Under the pieces are notes generated by a model that had not been told where the DNA came from, searched no databases, and worked only from the letters and a program-made list of their open reading frames with translations. A stretch of 64,000 nucleotides of DNA from Anas platyrhynchos (lineage: Eukaryota > Chordata > Aves > Anseriformes > Anatidae): assembly GCF_047663525.1 (NCBI RefSeq), contig NC_092607.1, forward strand, positions 5,303,001 through 5,367,000, written 5' to 3'. Below, piece by piece: positions 45,360-58,385 of this stretch. Position numbers and translations under genes: made by a program. How positions within the stretch are numbered: position 1 is the first letter of the stretch; each line of letters starts with the position of its first letter.

Positions 45360-48300
45360 GCCCAGTCATCCCCATGGCAAAGTAGCCAAGTCTTCTCTTT
45401 CCAAGTGTCACAAGCAATGACTTGTAATGAGTCAGCCACCTTCTTAATTAGCAGCTCCAACAGCATCTGAATAAATTACTATAGAGCACATTAGATCTGT
45501 TCTCAATACACATCAGATCTATTCACAATGGTACCAATATTTATCGCAATCAGGATCTGCACAGAAATAAAAAAGGAAAGAGACCAGTATGATGTATCTG
45601 ATGGCTGCCATACTCTGCTCGCTCAATATGTAAGTGCTGATGTTCTGCAGACCCACTGATACATGAGAAGGACTTGACTTTCCACTTGTATCTGTAGTAA
45701 TTTGCCTTGCTTGTGTGGTATCAATGGCACCTATATATACAATGTAATTGAAAATCATGCAAATTGGAAGGAATGTTTGATGAGGAAGTAAGGATGGATT
45801 TAGCCTCACAGCACTATTGTGGGAGACTGTTATACCTGGCTTGCAACACTTCAGTGTACATGAGACAGAATTATAGCTAATAGGAATGCTCTTAAATCGA
45901 CTCAGTTGCCAGATGAGTATTGCACGAGGATGAAGAAGGTTCTGGTTTGACGTAGGCTCCATGCATAATTCCACATCTGAACTTTGCAGAGAGACATAAT
46001 TCTAAACCCATATCTGGACTAAACATTGCAAAAGCAGCTTTGTCAATAAGCTGACTCAAATTCTCATCTCTAAACATGTGGAGATCTTGAAATACCACAC
46101 TGCATGTGGATCTGTATTCTAAATCTTGCTAATCTTTAAAGTGCATTGGTTTATTTAACTCATTTCAAGAAAGAGGACAAAATGTTGCTCAGCTTTACCA
46201 TCCAAAATCCAGTTTTTGGGTTTCCTTCAGTCACATAACTTCTCTATAACATCAGTGGAGAGAGACAGGCACCTCTGAAGTGTATCCTGAGCTTGAGAGG
46301 CGAGTTGCTCTTCAGGGGTTCATGTTTTTTTTCTCTCATTCTTCATTGACTACAACTAGGGAACTTCATTAGTATCATCTTCTGATGACTCATGAACAAT
46401 TTTTAAAGACGCTGGGAAAAGAAACTGGGAAACACTAGCCTGTTATCAATAAGCTGATTAAAATAGCCCTGTGGGTACTGAACTTGCTCTGGCAACATTT
46501 AGGGGTCTGCTGATCAGAAGAGGTGGAAAACCACAGCTCTAAGAAGCTGATGTTCTGGAAAAGAATGGCAAAGTAAACCACAGTTAGAACCCTTGGGACT
46601 GCAGTCATTCAGCCCTCCTTGTTTAGGAAGTGGCATATTAACAACTTCTCACTTTAATTTACCAATGCATCCCTTTTTCTCACAAAGAGAATAACAAAAT
46701 GGTGAAATAACTTTGAAAGTCAGGTTATTCCTGTGCTTTAACACCTTCCAACAGATGTTGTTCTTAACCAAAGCAGAGTTCCTTGAATTATTAATGGTTT
46801 CCAACAGCTCAGCTTGAAATAATTTAGCATTTGAAAGAGAAAAGTCACTCTCATTATTCAAAGTGCAGAAACATTTTGGTTATTAAAAATATTCTCCTTA
46901 AAAAAAATAAATCTGTACAATTTGATTCTTTTTCTCCAGATGCCAGCAGGAGCACCAGATCTAGGAAAACCTTTGTGCTTGCTGAAGGTTAATTGATAAA
47001 GTACAATGGAAGACAGTAGTCTGTGCACTCCATTTAAATTTGAGAAACTCTTATCTGATTTTTTGGTGATCATAACTTTACCAGATGTGCAATTCTTGCA
47101 GCTGGAGACTATTACATTCATTCTGTGGCTTAAAGGTACCAGATTATTTGTTACAATCAAACTTCACAAGAGATGCTAAGTACCAGCAGCCCACACACCT
47201 TTTCACCTCGCCGTGCACAGCTGACACCAGTGACAGCCTCTGCTCCTGTGGGTCTTGCAGGCCGGGTCTGTGAGCTGGTGTTGGGGTTCCTGTGTTCATA
47301 TCTGATGGTGAGTCTGCAGTGAGGGCTGGAATATGTGGTTAGTGCTGTCGTGCTCTCAAAATCAATTTCTAGAATAATAATTTAAAAAAAAAAAAAAAAA
47401 AAAAGAATGTGGTAATTTCCGTAACGTGTGTAGTTCATCCTTACAGTGAAGCAAGAGTCAGTAAAAAGGTCCTGGGCTGGATGGGACCAGAGCTGGGAAC
47501 CAGTGTCCTGAAAACTGGGTCCAGTTTTTCACAAAAACACCCGTGCTGCCCTGCAAAAGTAGCCTGATTGAGGAGATGGGCTGCTGTTTGCTGAGCACTT
47601 ATGGAAAGTAAAATGCAGTCTCTACAGAGCTACTCCTGAGAGTGAGATGGGTTATATCTGCTCAGCCTTGATCCCACCCAGCATGCTTCTCCCCTTCCAG
47701 CAAGGATTTCTTGTGTGGGATCCAGGGGGGCTCCAAGATCACATGCCGAGGAATCATTTCTGGATGTAGCTGTTTGTGTGCAGAAGACAAAATAGAAACT
47801 GATAGAGCTCCTCAGAGTGCTTTGGTCCTGTGTCCTCCACTGTCTCCTCAGCTCATTGAGTCATATTTTTATCAAATTCTGACAGTGTTTCAGAAATGAG
47901 GGGATTAAATATTTATTATTGCGATTATCCACCACTGTAAACAGCATTATGGTCCTGTCCTTGGTTGTCTTATTGATGTTTCTCTGAGGGTGAGAACACA
48001 CAGAAGGACAGAGGGAGCCAGAGAAGGGTAAGGGCTGGTGCCTGGGCCCTCAGCACACCCGTGCATCTTCCTGGGGAAATGCAGGCCTGCTGGTTGTTCT
48101 ATCTCCCAGACACTGAGGGGCTGGCAATGAGAGGTTAAAGCAAATAGACACAGTGGAAATTTATCAAGCTTTTTCCTAACTCCCAAAACAGGGCTGAAAG
48201 TGTCATGAAGCTCAGCTCTTCTCTGGAGGAAGAGTGCTGAAGCTATTTAGAAGGGCTGATGAATGCAGACAAGCTGGCTTGATGTTTTCTTGGCTCTGGT

Positions 48301-48747
48301 GGTATCTGGTGGTCTGTAGGAGAGTAAAGCACCTCCGGGTGCAAGTCTCATGGACTCCCCAGAAGGACTCAGGTCCAGGCATTGCAACCCCTGCTACAGG
48401 TTGCTTTGAAAAGTGATGACAAGGGTCTGACCTGTTGCAGAGAGCAGTGAAATGCTGTCTTTGGGAATCTCCCCAGTAAGCATCTTTAGATGCCTGCACT
48501 CACCTGCCATTCGCTTTTTTTCCAGTCCATACTGTTTCTATATAAGCCTTTCTGGCAGAAGAGTGACCCTTACTTTACACATGGCATGGTGGAATCTGAC
48601 CACATATGATGCTAAAATAATGATTAATTATAACCACACATTTCGATTACAACCCATGCTTTCCTCTGCTCACCTTTTACTAAAATTTTAGAAGGTAAGG
48701 AGGGAAGATTAAATGTGTTTAAAGTTTGTTTAATGTATTCTACATGT
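45360..48747. other. Unique non-coding DNA
   Basis: No gene is recognised. A 151-codon minus-strand frame (45519-45974) is followed upstream by a 68-codon frame in another register (45892-46098). Neither has a known motif. A 21-A run lies at 47384-47404. Confidence 0.55.
47384..47404 (+). repeat. A21 homopolymer
   Basis: Twenty-one consecutive A following AATAATAATTT. It is isolated, with no recognisable source element. Confidence 0.95.
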
Positions 48748-48954
48748 TTTCTCCTTTTGCTTTTTTTCTTTCTCCTGCTTTTTTTTTTTTTTTTCTCCTT
48801 TTTGTTTTTTATTTTCCAGCCTGCCCACTGCTATAGGGCATTCTCCTGGCTCACAAGCCCATGGGAAAGCCCTGTGCTGCTCCTCCCTGCTCATGTGAAT
48901 ACAGAACATGGCATGGAGGACGAGGACAGGAGGGAGAATGACACTCAGGATTGA
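48748..48954 (+). other. Long polypyrimidine tract with acceptor and possible terminal exon
   Basis: From 48748 to 48815 the plus strand is almost wholly pyrimidine, including 16 T at 48779-48794. It ends TTTTCCAG at 48819, the strongest splice-acceptor-like site I find in the window. The sequence after it is open in phase 0 for 44 codons (48820-48951), ending EDEDRRENDTQD before a TGA at 48952-48954. I see no convincing donor before the stop and no nearby AATAAA. The phase would accept candidate exon A. Alternatively it is just a pyrimidine-rich simple sequence. Confidence 0.22.
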
Positions 48955-50566
48955 CTGAAACAAGAAAAAATCCTTCAGCATGGTGTTTGAGAAGCTAAGG
49001 TTGCCACCAGCTACAGCCTGAGCAGATGCCTCAAGACTTCCCTTTCTTCACATCAGATACATCAGATACCTGTGACTTTTACTGCTCTGTCCCCACCTCC
49101 CCACAGGGCAATGTGTCCACACACTCACAGCAGCTCACTGCTGGTGCACTCTGCACAGATCCCGCTTTGCCTCTGCTTAGCCAAGTTAAGGGAGGGCAAA
49201 GTAAAAACTGTCTTTTTTAGCACTGGGAGTGAGGGGCTTGGAAGCGAAGGCAGGCACTGTGCTCGCACACCGGGCACGTGAGGGTTTCTCTGTTCCCCTC
49301 CCGGATCCCCAGGCTCAACACCACAGCCACTGCCCTGAGCAGCGCTGGTGTCCAGGGCAGGGAGCACACACGGTCAGTGGGCAGAGATGGAGATGTCTGC
49401 CCAGCCCCAGGATTTTGTACTTTCCCATTTCAGGCTTCCTATAAATGGCAGGGAGAAGCAATGTGATTCCCTAGGCCAGCCCAGCCTTTGAAGCTGTCTG
49501 TACAAACAGGAGTGTCTACGTACTGGGAAGGATGCTGGCCCGACCTAGGCCTCATAAACTGGAGATTAAGGGACAGAAATAAATGAATGATAAATATCCA
49601 GAGCTTCTCTTGCTCTGTCTGCTTGGATAAACAGCCACTTTCAGGAGCAGGCAAGATTAGATGTATGATGTGGCCATCAGTCTGTGTGCAGCAGTGCATG
49701 TGTGCTCCAGGAACCTGACTGCACAGGAGAGCAAAGGAGAGACCACCTGAGTGTGTGTGTGTGTGCATCAGATATCAGAGCCCCCCCACACCATTTGATA
49801 GACACACACGTCTATATTGATCTTCTCCTGAAGATCTCATAAGCACTGTTTCAGAAGAATAACTTGGAGTTGCACATGGTTTTCTGATGACTCTGCAGAA
49901 TTACGACCCAATTTATGCTTTCTGTAATGATCAGCACAATAAGGCAGTAAAGTTGTCGTTGCTGAGTACACTGAATTTATATTTTATCACTGCAATATAA
50001 TCAATACAATAAGAAACCAATACATGCACATAGGCGTTACATAGGTTGAAGAACTTTATGAATTCGTGTTGTCTTCTCATAGTGTTCACAGGGTCTCCTT
50101 TCTTGAGTTTACTTTGGGACTGAAGGAGGTTTATGTATGTGTTAGCTATTCCTACTGCTGCTACATGATAAATATACCTTCCACTGCTGCTGAGATCTCA
50201 GACAACATGCTTTACAGTAATAAGGAAACATTTTTGTAACTGGTATTTTTATATTCAAAGCAAAAACATTGAGTAAATAAAGTTGAGTTTTCTCTCTCCC
50301 AAAGAAATGTAAATTACAATGTGTTACTGTATTTCACTCTGTTTATTTAACAGCTCCTTGCATGCTCTGCAAAAAAGAGCTCTGAAATGGCTAATAATGT
50401 TCTGCATTGCTTCAGCTGCTGTCAACAAAAGATTTCAAAACACTTTAAAAGCGTTCATTATTTGGCTCACAACACTTTGTAAAATATGCTTATAAACATG
50501 ATGTACATACAGGCACACACACACTTATATTTGCATGTATACACACACATATTTTTCTGTTTCCAG
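48955..50566. other. Unique non-coding DNA
   Basis: No gene is recognised. Short CA/TG-rich patches lie at about 49750-49764 and 50512-50550. The rest is ordinary intronic or intergenic-looking sequence. Confidence 0.6.
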
Positions 50567-50638
50567 AGGAGAAAGCAAAGTCCTCAGATGGCTAAGGACT
50601 ATTGCCCAGAGCATGAGAGTGAGCTAAAGGGAGACCAG
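50567..50638 (+). other. Candidate exon F (72 nt, phase 0 to 0)
   Basis: Seen: TTTTTCTGTTTCCAG lies immediately to the left, a strong acceptor, and GACCAG-GTAGCA lies at the right, a weaker donor. The open frame gives 24 charged codons, RRKQSPQMAKDYCPEHESEL and then KGDQ. Its length is a multiple of three and both edges fall between codons, so it would be a skippable cassette exon. It fits between candidates A and B in phase. The peptide is not recognised. Confidence 0.25.
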
Positions 50639-50639
50639 G

Positions 50640-53580
50640 TAGCAGACCCAGGAGCTGTGATTCCCATTTGCTTTGCTTTGCTTTAATCACAGAAAATCTT
50701 TTCCCTGCTGAATTAGCAGCTGCGGGAATCATTAACTCTTTTCATATACATGTTTTTAATATCATTTCTGTCCTCTGACTGGGGAGGCTTACGTGAGGCT
50801 TCTCTTCCACTGGTACTGCTGGCTGCAGAGCTGTGTTTGATCTCCGAAAGAGCAACCTTGAGGGGAAACAGTGTGCTCAGATCAATGTGCTCAGATCTAA
50901 ATTATTAGCTCTGCACAGCCTGGTGTAGGTGGGGGAAGGAGATCCAGCAGACACTCATCCTTTTGGCAGGGAAGGCTTTCCCCAGGCAGGATGGAGCGCG
51001 AATTGTTTTGGTGATGTACGGCGTGGTTTTGAGGTCTATCCAAACCTCCTTCCGTCACTGCAATGTCTTAGTGACAGCTCTCATGTCTAGGCCCCTGTCA
51101 ACGTGCTTCTCCCTAGCAGATCCGTGCATCGCTTTCCAGAACATGTACCCTGAGAAGAAAGAGCTTTGAAATTCCTCCAATAAAAGATTTTTTAATTCCA
51201 GCAAAGCTTTTATCGTCACCAGATTCCTGGCTTTCTTCTCTCTGTAAAGCTCCAATTCTTCTTCTTAGATTTGTTGCTCTTTCTCCCCTGCTAAATTGTG
51301 TGTGCTCCCCCTTTCCAGTTAATATAATAATTTAGATGAGCAGTGGTTAGCATAATTCTAGACACTGAAATACTTGCTGCTTAAAGCTGTGTTTTAGGAG
51401 AATTCTATTTCTGAGAGCAATGTAGCGTGTAAAGCTCTCTGACTATCTGAAATTGCATAAAGTGAGACCCAGATAGGAGTCCGGAGGGATACTTCTTTGG
51501 AAGAGGTTATTTTACGGGATATTTGAGAGTCCATATACGAGTATTGCCAGGGCTTCTCAGAGGCTGGGCAAAGCTGACCATGCCTGAGACTCAGAATCAA
51601 GAGGCTCCACCGGGCAGCCTGAAATGCCACAGTTATACCCGTTCAGGTCTGTGGACTCCTGCAGAGCTCTCCCAGCACGGCCCCGGAGTGATGCAGCAAT
51701 GAATCGGGCCACCAGTCCTTCCTGCTCTCAGCACTGGCACACAGAGGCAACACGGAAATGGCTTTAAAAAAATCATGAGGTTTAAAATAAAAATAATCTA
51801 TTTATTTGCCTCCAGCTTTCTGGGCCTTTTCAATACACACAATTTGCATTTTTCAACTTATCTCTGCAATAAGAAAGCCAACTAGTTACTCTTCATTAAA
51901 TATTAAGGCTACCAGAATTGACTAATCCCAGGAATCCAGTGTCTGGGGTTTGACGCTCACCCCTCATGTCGTGACTGTGCTATGCCATTGCAATGCTTTC
52001 CGTACCAGGGTTGGGAAGCACGTCTCAGAAGCAGATGAATGCAGATCTTCCTTTTGATGCTGAAAGCCACAGAGGCTGGTGATGAAAGGGAGAGTCCCCA
52101 GCTGACATGTTTTGGGGACAGAGGCTCTCCACAGAGGGGGAGGACACCCAAAGCTCAGGGAGGCTTTTGTATCGGTGGCAGTTGCATTCTTTGTGGTAAT
52201 TCTGGAGGTGGGCTTACTGCAGTGGCACAAAGAGGCCCTCGCATCAGTGTGTGCACGTTGCCAGCAGACTGGGGCAGGTTTCCAATAGCAGGGAAGTGTT
52301 TCCAGCACAGACAGAGGCTGAGGTACAGGCAGGTGTCTCAGGAAACAGAAGTGGTATCTGGCTTTCTCGTGCTTCCCCAAAACACCAAATATCTCTGGGT
52401 GACTCCTGCACACAAACGTATTTCATTACACCACCCGTAATGCAGTGTCTTTTTTCAAAACCAAATCTTGCACCACAAAGAGTTCCCGTGCTTAAATCCT
52501 GCTCTTGGCTCTGCATTGAACTTGCAGTTCGTGTGCAGAAGCATACACAGACACCTAGATGAGTACTGGCCTGAAATTTTCTTATTAACATTTCTAAGCT
52601 TTATGCTGGTCCTCAGTGGCCAAGAGCAGGGTAGACCCCATTCCTGCATATGTAAAATTAGGATTGCTCTTCTCAGGTGCCTCATGCTGCATCAGCCGAT
52701 GGGGCTTTTCACCTGCTGGCCAATTGCTTGGATGATCAGACCTGGAAGGTCCACCATCAGCTTTCCTCTTTACCACCCTTTTCTATATCCTTTTGATACA
52801 AGGAAGAAATGTGTAGGAAGGGCTGTGATCAGGACAGGAACGCAAAAAAGAAAAAAAAAAAAGAAGAAAAAAAAACTATGCTCAGAAAGGGGGGAAGGTA
52901 TCAAACCACCTTCTCTGCTGATCCAGCATTTCATAGAAAGCCATTTCATACAATGTCCCTCAGTCACTCCTACGTGGTGGGGCATGCGAGTGGGCTCAAC
53001 TGGTGCCCAAAGAACTGGCTCTGACACTTAGTTTTGCCCCAGCCCCAGTGTTATTCTGATGAAATATCTGGAAATATAATAGAAGACACCCAGCGTATGC
53101 CTCATTAACTGTTTAAATTATCTAGACTGACAAATTAATTTTAACTGTACTTGTTTTTCTCCTCTTTAAAACATCTCAGTCATTAGATCAAGGGATAAGG
53201 CAGTCCATGTGGCCCAGAAGGTCAGCCTGCCATTATGATGAAAGAGCAGTGAGTCAACGGACCAGAGGTGAAAATGCATTAATTCAGTCCATTCATTCAA
53301 TAGCTACAAGTGAGGGATGAAATTTCAGAAATCAGGAATGATTCATGAACAGAAAAAAAGAATTAAATTTGCTGAAATGATAGGAGAAGGGGGGAAGCTA
53401 GTGATTTAAGTCACTGAACATGACTCACAGGATAAATTAATCGCAATACACAATTTCAATCTTCTATAACAGTGAAGAGGAGCTGTACAAATTGGTGGGA
53501 TCATTCATTGAAAACAATTTATCATATAATTTTGGGTTTGTTGGGCTTTTTTTTTTTTCTCAAACCTTTCTCCCGCTGTC
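50640..53580. other. Unique non-coding DNA
   Basis: No gene is recognised. A small direct repeat (14-bp unit TGTGCTCAGATC plus two bases, at 50872-50899) and an A/G-rich tract (52846-52874) are present. A 187-codon plus-strand ORF at 52468-53031 runs through the A/G tract, giving a lysine run, and is not family-like. Confidence 0.6.
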
Positions 53581-53583
53581 TAG

Positions 53584-53626
53584 TCTTCAGATCTTCAGCT
53601 TGTCAAATGGTATCCTGAAACCAAAG
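53584..53626 (+). other. Candidate exon B (43 nt, phase 0 to 1)
   Basis: Seen: a 40-nt pyrimidine-rich tract ends CTTTCTCCCGCTGTCTAG, and 43 nt later comes AAAG-GTAACA. The frame gives 14 codons, SSDLQLVKWYPETK, plus one base. Its phases fit candidate A or F on the left (phase 0) and candidate C on the right (phase 1). The acceptor is among the best in the window. The peptide is not recognised, and 14 codons are too few to argue against chance. Confidence 0.28.
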
Positions 53627-53629
53627 GTA

Positions 53630-55979
53630 ACAGTTTGATAACTGAATTTTCCATTCACTGCCATTTTTTTAGACAAATATTTTAATTATCTTAGGTGCTT
53701 CAGAATAACCAGAGAATAACTAAACCTGCAAATAAATTAGAATAATGGAACTCCAAATTTAGGGGTAGGTCTTCCTGTACAGGCAATCAAGATGTCTAAT
53801 AGCAGTTTCTGTACTCTGTGTAACCTGGCTTTCACCCATCCTCCTTAAATAATGCTAGGAGTCAGGTTGTAACAAAGCAGACTTCAGCACAGGCTCAGTA
53901 TATCATCCCAGCAGCCGGTGGGTGGTGGCTGAAGTCCTTAGTGCCACCTGGGCCCAAATTAGCTAGATGAGTCCCAGCACAGGGAAGTGTGTTTGAATGT
54001 CGTGGTGCCTCTGTAGGGCACAGTGTAGCCTGGGCTGCAGTTTCCATTCCCAAGCATTCATATCATTCTAGTCGTAAGGATGTGAAAGGAAGGCTTTCAG
54101 GGAAAGGCAATACTTTTTACTACACTAACAGATATTCTTACTTTAAAGGACACATCTTAGACTCACATGACTTTTTTAAGGTCAGAAGTAGAAGCTACAA
54201 GTTTCAAGTTAAATGTAAGTGTCCCTGAATATGGGAAATTTATAACCCAGTTCCTCTTGTGTCCTATACCTTTCTGTAATACTTTTAAAAACTCTTCCAG
54301 ACTTGCGCATCTACAGATGTCTGATGTATGTGCCTTCTGCAGATGAATTACAAGCTACAGAAAAATGTACAAATGAACAAAAAATACCTTTCTCCTACTG
54401 AATACACTTCACACCGCTTTTTTTTTTTATGCAGCATAACAGTTGCCAGTCTTTTTTCAATGGACATCTCTCAGTGTAATAGCTTATAACATTAGCCATG
54501 TATTTTGGGGTAAAAGTACAGATTGATCCTTCTGCAATCATCTGGCTTGGGAAGCAGTGGAGAGGGGATCTCTGACCATGCTGGGGAGCCCCTTGCTGAT
54601 GCTGTCTTCAGCAAACTCCTTGGGTAGAACATTTGGAAAGGAAAGTCATTCTTTTCCTCTAAAGGACCCTTAAACAAAAAGCAGTGGATTTTCTTCTGTA
54701 AATCTTTTATCCAAATTTTTTTCTCTGTACCAACAGATTGACCTGAAAGAGCAGAATCTTGATTGCTCAGAGATAAAGTAATTGAGTGGTCTCCTGGGCT
54801 CTATTTGGTACAACAAACTTCAATAGAGTTGACAAATGTTGATCCATAACACAGGATTAATAAGGCTGTGCTTGGCTTCCATTTCACTTTTCCATTTGCT
54901 CCTTCAGTCTAGCTAACACCCTGATTGCTTTGGGAAAACTGACAAATCCTTGCAGTTAATGAGGCCCTCTAGTAATTTATCAAGCAGAGTTTCTAAAATA
55001 AAAAGGGCGCAAGGAACGAAATGTTGTTTCTGTGCTAAAGGAAGGAGAAATACTTCTCTCCAGATCCAGGAGAGGCTGGAAGACTTTGCACCTCTACCCA
55101 CTGAGAGGTGGGAGCTGGAATAACTCCTATGGGACGTGTTCCTCCAACAGCACCTGGTATTCTGGCTTCTGTGGATGTCTCAGGCACCTTCTCATGTATC
55201 ACCAGTGAGACTCAGCCAGCTGCACTCCGGAGTACCTCTGGGATGCTCTGAAAAGCAGCCTTATTAGCAGTAAAAGAAAGTATCAGAAATGCCTGATTTT
55301 ATAAGCGAGTGTTTAATCTGGGTCTGGACACCATGGCAGCAAAGTCTGAACTTTGTGCTGCTGGGAAATGGGCTTCCCATCTCACTTCTGCAAGCCCCGC
55401 TGCGCTCTCTCCATCAGCACGCTGAAATATAATTCTGAACTGGCAGCTTTCACATCTCTATATTTCCTGGAAAATGCCAACAATTCTGAAGAAAATCCAT
55501 TTCTTCCTCGTATTTTGTTAAAATAAAGTTCCCAAATGGGAACCTGAAAGAGCCAAATTGCCGTTGCCAGTAATAGCTCTGCTTGGAGCAGCATGGAGGG
55601 TCCAAAGACAGCAGCAGGTTTCTCTTTCGTTTGTGACGGTTGTAAGTCTGTCCGTCATCCACTTTATTTTTAGTACAGCTCTTGGTTTTCTTTCTTAACA
55701 CAGCAGCTTTCACATTAATGCAGAATAAGATCAATTTTACCTATAGTCTTGATAGGAAACAACTGCCATTAAGCTATAGAAATAACTCAGCACTCGCTGA
55801 TCGTTATATCTTAGCGACAACTTAAGTACATTGGCCAATCTCTGAACCTGGGGCTTAATGTGAGCTAGGGGAGGCTTGGCAGGAAAAATTTGTTGCAGTT
55901 GGCAGGGATTTCTTCTCAAGGGCCATGTTTGCACCATATGAAATGGGCTGGCAGAAAGGTTCTGTAGCCTGATGTTCAG
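53630..55979. other. Unique non-coding DNA
   Basis: No gene is recognised. At 54716-54736 TTTTTTTCTCTGTACCAACAG is a good acceptor, but the sequence after it soon reaches a stop in the best frame and has no strong donor. Confidence 0.6.
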
Positions 55980-56054
55980 GAGACGTTTGTCCCCAGAGCT
56001 GTTGTACATGGCTGGGTACACGCCACAGCCCCGGGCACCTGCGCCAAGAGCAGA
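55980..56054 (+). other. Candidate exon G (75 nt, open in all three frames)
   Basis: TTCTGTAGCCTGATGTTCAG precedes and GAGCAGA-GTAAGT follows, the donor matching consensus over GTAAGT. All three frames are open and four CpG occur in 75 nt, more than in the surrounding sequence. It would fit between B and C in phase 1, giving a cysteine-rich peptide. Openness in all frames means that no single reading is favoured. Confidence 0.2.
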
Positions 56055-57412
56055 GTAAGTGGGGCTGAAGTCTGCTGGGAATGGAACTTTGTTGCCTGCC
56101 CCCTATTTTTTACCCTGGTTTTATACTTTCAGAGATGGTTAGCAGCAAACCTCTCTCTGGCTGGTGCTGCACAGGGATGGGCGGCTTTGTGGGAAGTGCT
56201 GCGTGACCTGCAAGCCGCAATGGGGAACATGGGCTTGCCAGTTTGGTGGTGTTTGCTATAGGGGAACTCAGAAGGCAGGGACTGATCGCTCTCCTCTCTC
56301 TAAACATAAATGTGACTCCGGGGCTGAGGCTTTGTGAGGCAGCCAGGTGGTCAGGAGGACTCACGTTCAGATGTGGGTGCTGCATCACACCTCCAGGGAA
56401 GCTGCAGGTACCCAAACACACTGCATGGCCAAGAGCAGGCACGTAGCTGGATCGACAACTAAATGGAAGCATTTCCATTGTGCTGGGATTTACAAAGGCT
56501 GAACATAAACAGTATGCTGGGCTCCTCCTTGCTGCCAGACTAAGATGAATGGATACAGAACATACCAGAAAATACAAATTTTAATGTATTTAACATGGAG
56601 ATGCATTTCACAAATGTCGCTTGTTCTCTTCTGGGGACACTTTTCCCTCTCTCTGTGCTTCCTTCTCAGCATGCAGGTGCTTTTCTATCTCTGCACTGCC
56701 AGTCTCAGGGTTTGTTTTTTTTTTTGTTTATTTTCTGATGAAATTCCACATTACAGCCTGCAGGCATGTGAAACACCATTTACACCTAGACACTGGTACA
56801 CTTCATATCTTACTCCCAGCTGTGTGAAAACATAAATGCCCTTGTCCTGTAACAGCAGTCAGTGAAAACAGCTCCATGCTCATTATTTGAAGAAGTGACC
56901 CATTTTGGAGAGAGCCTTGCCAGAATTATGAACTCCTGTTTAGGAGAGCGGGCACGGTATGATGTCTCCAAGGGGCAATATGAAAGGAAGAGTCCTCAAA
57001 TCACTAGTTGTGATTAAAATCTGGAGGGACAGGATTATATTTTATTCTTAGGCTGCCTGCATCTCCCCAAAAATAAAAATAACCATTTCATATCAATTTT
57101 CTTCCTTGTGCTCACATCACCTTCCCCCTTGCCAGCTCAGTGCCACATCAGTGTAGGAAGAGAGCTTCTTCCCACTGGGATTCCTCATTTTACATTTTGG
57201 CAGCTCTGGGGATGCTCTCCTGTGCAAACCAGTCATCCGGCACAGCTGGCTTCCTCCCATTGCAGAGCCAAACTGGGGGGACTGGAGAGGCCACTTATGG
57301 CTGAGCCTTTAATTGAGACCAGGATGGGGCAGATGCTTGCTGTTTGACTGGTGTTGCATCTCTTTAAAAAGCAGGATAAAAATGCAAAGTTGAAGCATCA
57401 TTTGTAGGAGGG

Positions 57413-57432
57413 AAAAAAAAAAAAAAAAAAAA
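57413..57432 (+). repeat. A20 homopolymer
   Basis: Twenty consecutive A after GTAGGAGGG. It is isolated, with no recognisable source element. Confidence 0.95.
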
Positions 57433-58047
57433 GAACGAGAAAGGATTATTTAGTCAATCATCCTGTCTGTTGTGGTTAGGCTGCAGTTTAGATGCAGAAA
57501 ACCGCATTGCTGGAGGTCTTAGTCTGCATCTCGCATCAGACTTGTAAAATCTGCCGGTAAATCTTGACATCAGAATCCAGGCTGAGAAGCTGCTTGTTTT
57601 AATCATGGGATTTCAGCAGAACATCTGACTCTTTTGTACGTCCAGAAGTGTATTTACATATTTGTCCCCTGCAAAGGGATTACAAATCCTGTAAAATAGC
57701 AGAAAATCCTCCAACAGTTTTACAAATTGAGAGGAACCAGAAACAAAATGCAGACCTGATGCAGCTTTGCTTCTCCCTTGCCAGGTTGCAAAGGACAGGC
57801 TCCAAATGAGGGGATTCATGATTTCCCTGCATGGGCAATTCTCAGAGCTCTGAGCCTCCCAGGGATGCTGCCGACTTCAGAAGGTAGGAAAGCAAAGCTG
57901 ACAGGAGAAGCTGTGTTCAGAGCTAAGCTAAAGAGGAAAACAGGGAGCAGAGGCAGCCACAGAGTGACAGGCTGCTGCCAAACCCTTCTCTCATCTCTGA
58001 TTAAATCCCCAGGCAAATATTGTTAATCCACATGATGGAGTGAAGTT

Positions 58048-58060
58048 GGGGGGGGGGGGG
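58048..58060 (+). repeat. G13 homopolymer
   Basis: Thirteen consecutive G. It is rare at this length and a likely site of length variation or of sequencing error. Confidence 0.95.
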
Positions 58061-58385
58061 TGCATTTTCAGATGTCAGCTCAAACCACCTTAACAGACCT
58101 GATTTCCAAAGCAAGAACCAGGTACAGTTAAAGGCTTTCAGGCAGGTACTCAAAAATTGAGGTCCTTTTTCTACATGTTCTTTGGTTACCCTTACAACAT
58201 CTGCCCTGCAGTCTACAAGTAAAATAATCAAAATAAACTTATTTGTTAAAACTGAGGAAGAAATGTGTAGGAAATGCCACTATCTTCTCTTTCCCAATTA
58301 CCAAACTAAGTATTTAGAACATGATCTTTTTGATTTTGCTGTGAGTCCTGCAATAATTACCCTTTTTTTCTTCTTAAAATTACAG

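Larger units (their letters stand above)
56060..58380. other. Unique non-coding DNA with A20 and G13 tracts
   Basis: No gene is recognised. A 20-A run lies at 57413-57432 and a 13-G run at 58048-58060. ORFs up to 155 codons near 56110-56577 on the minus strand are unrecognised. Confidence 0.6.
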
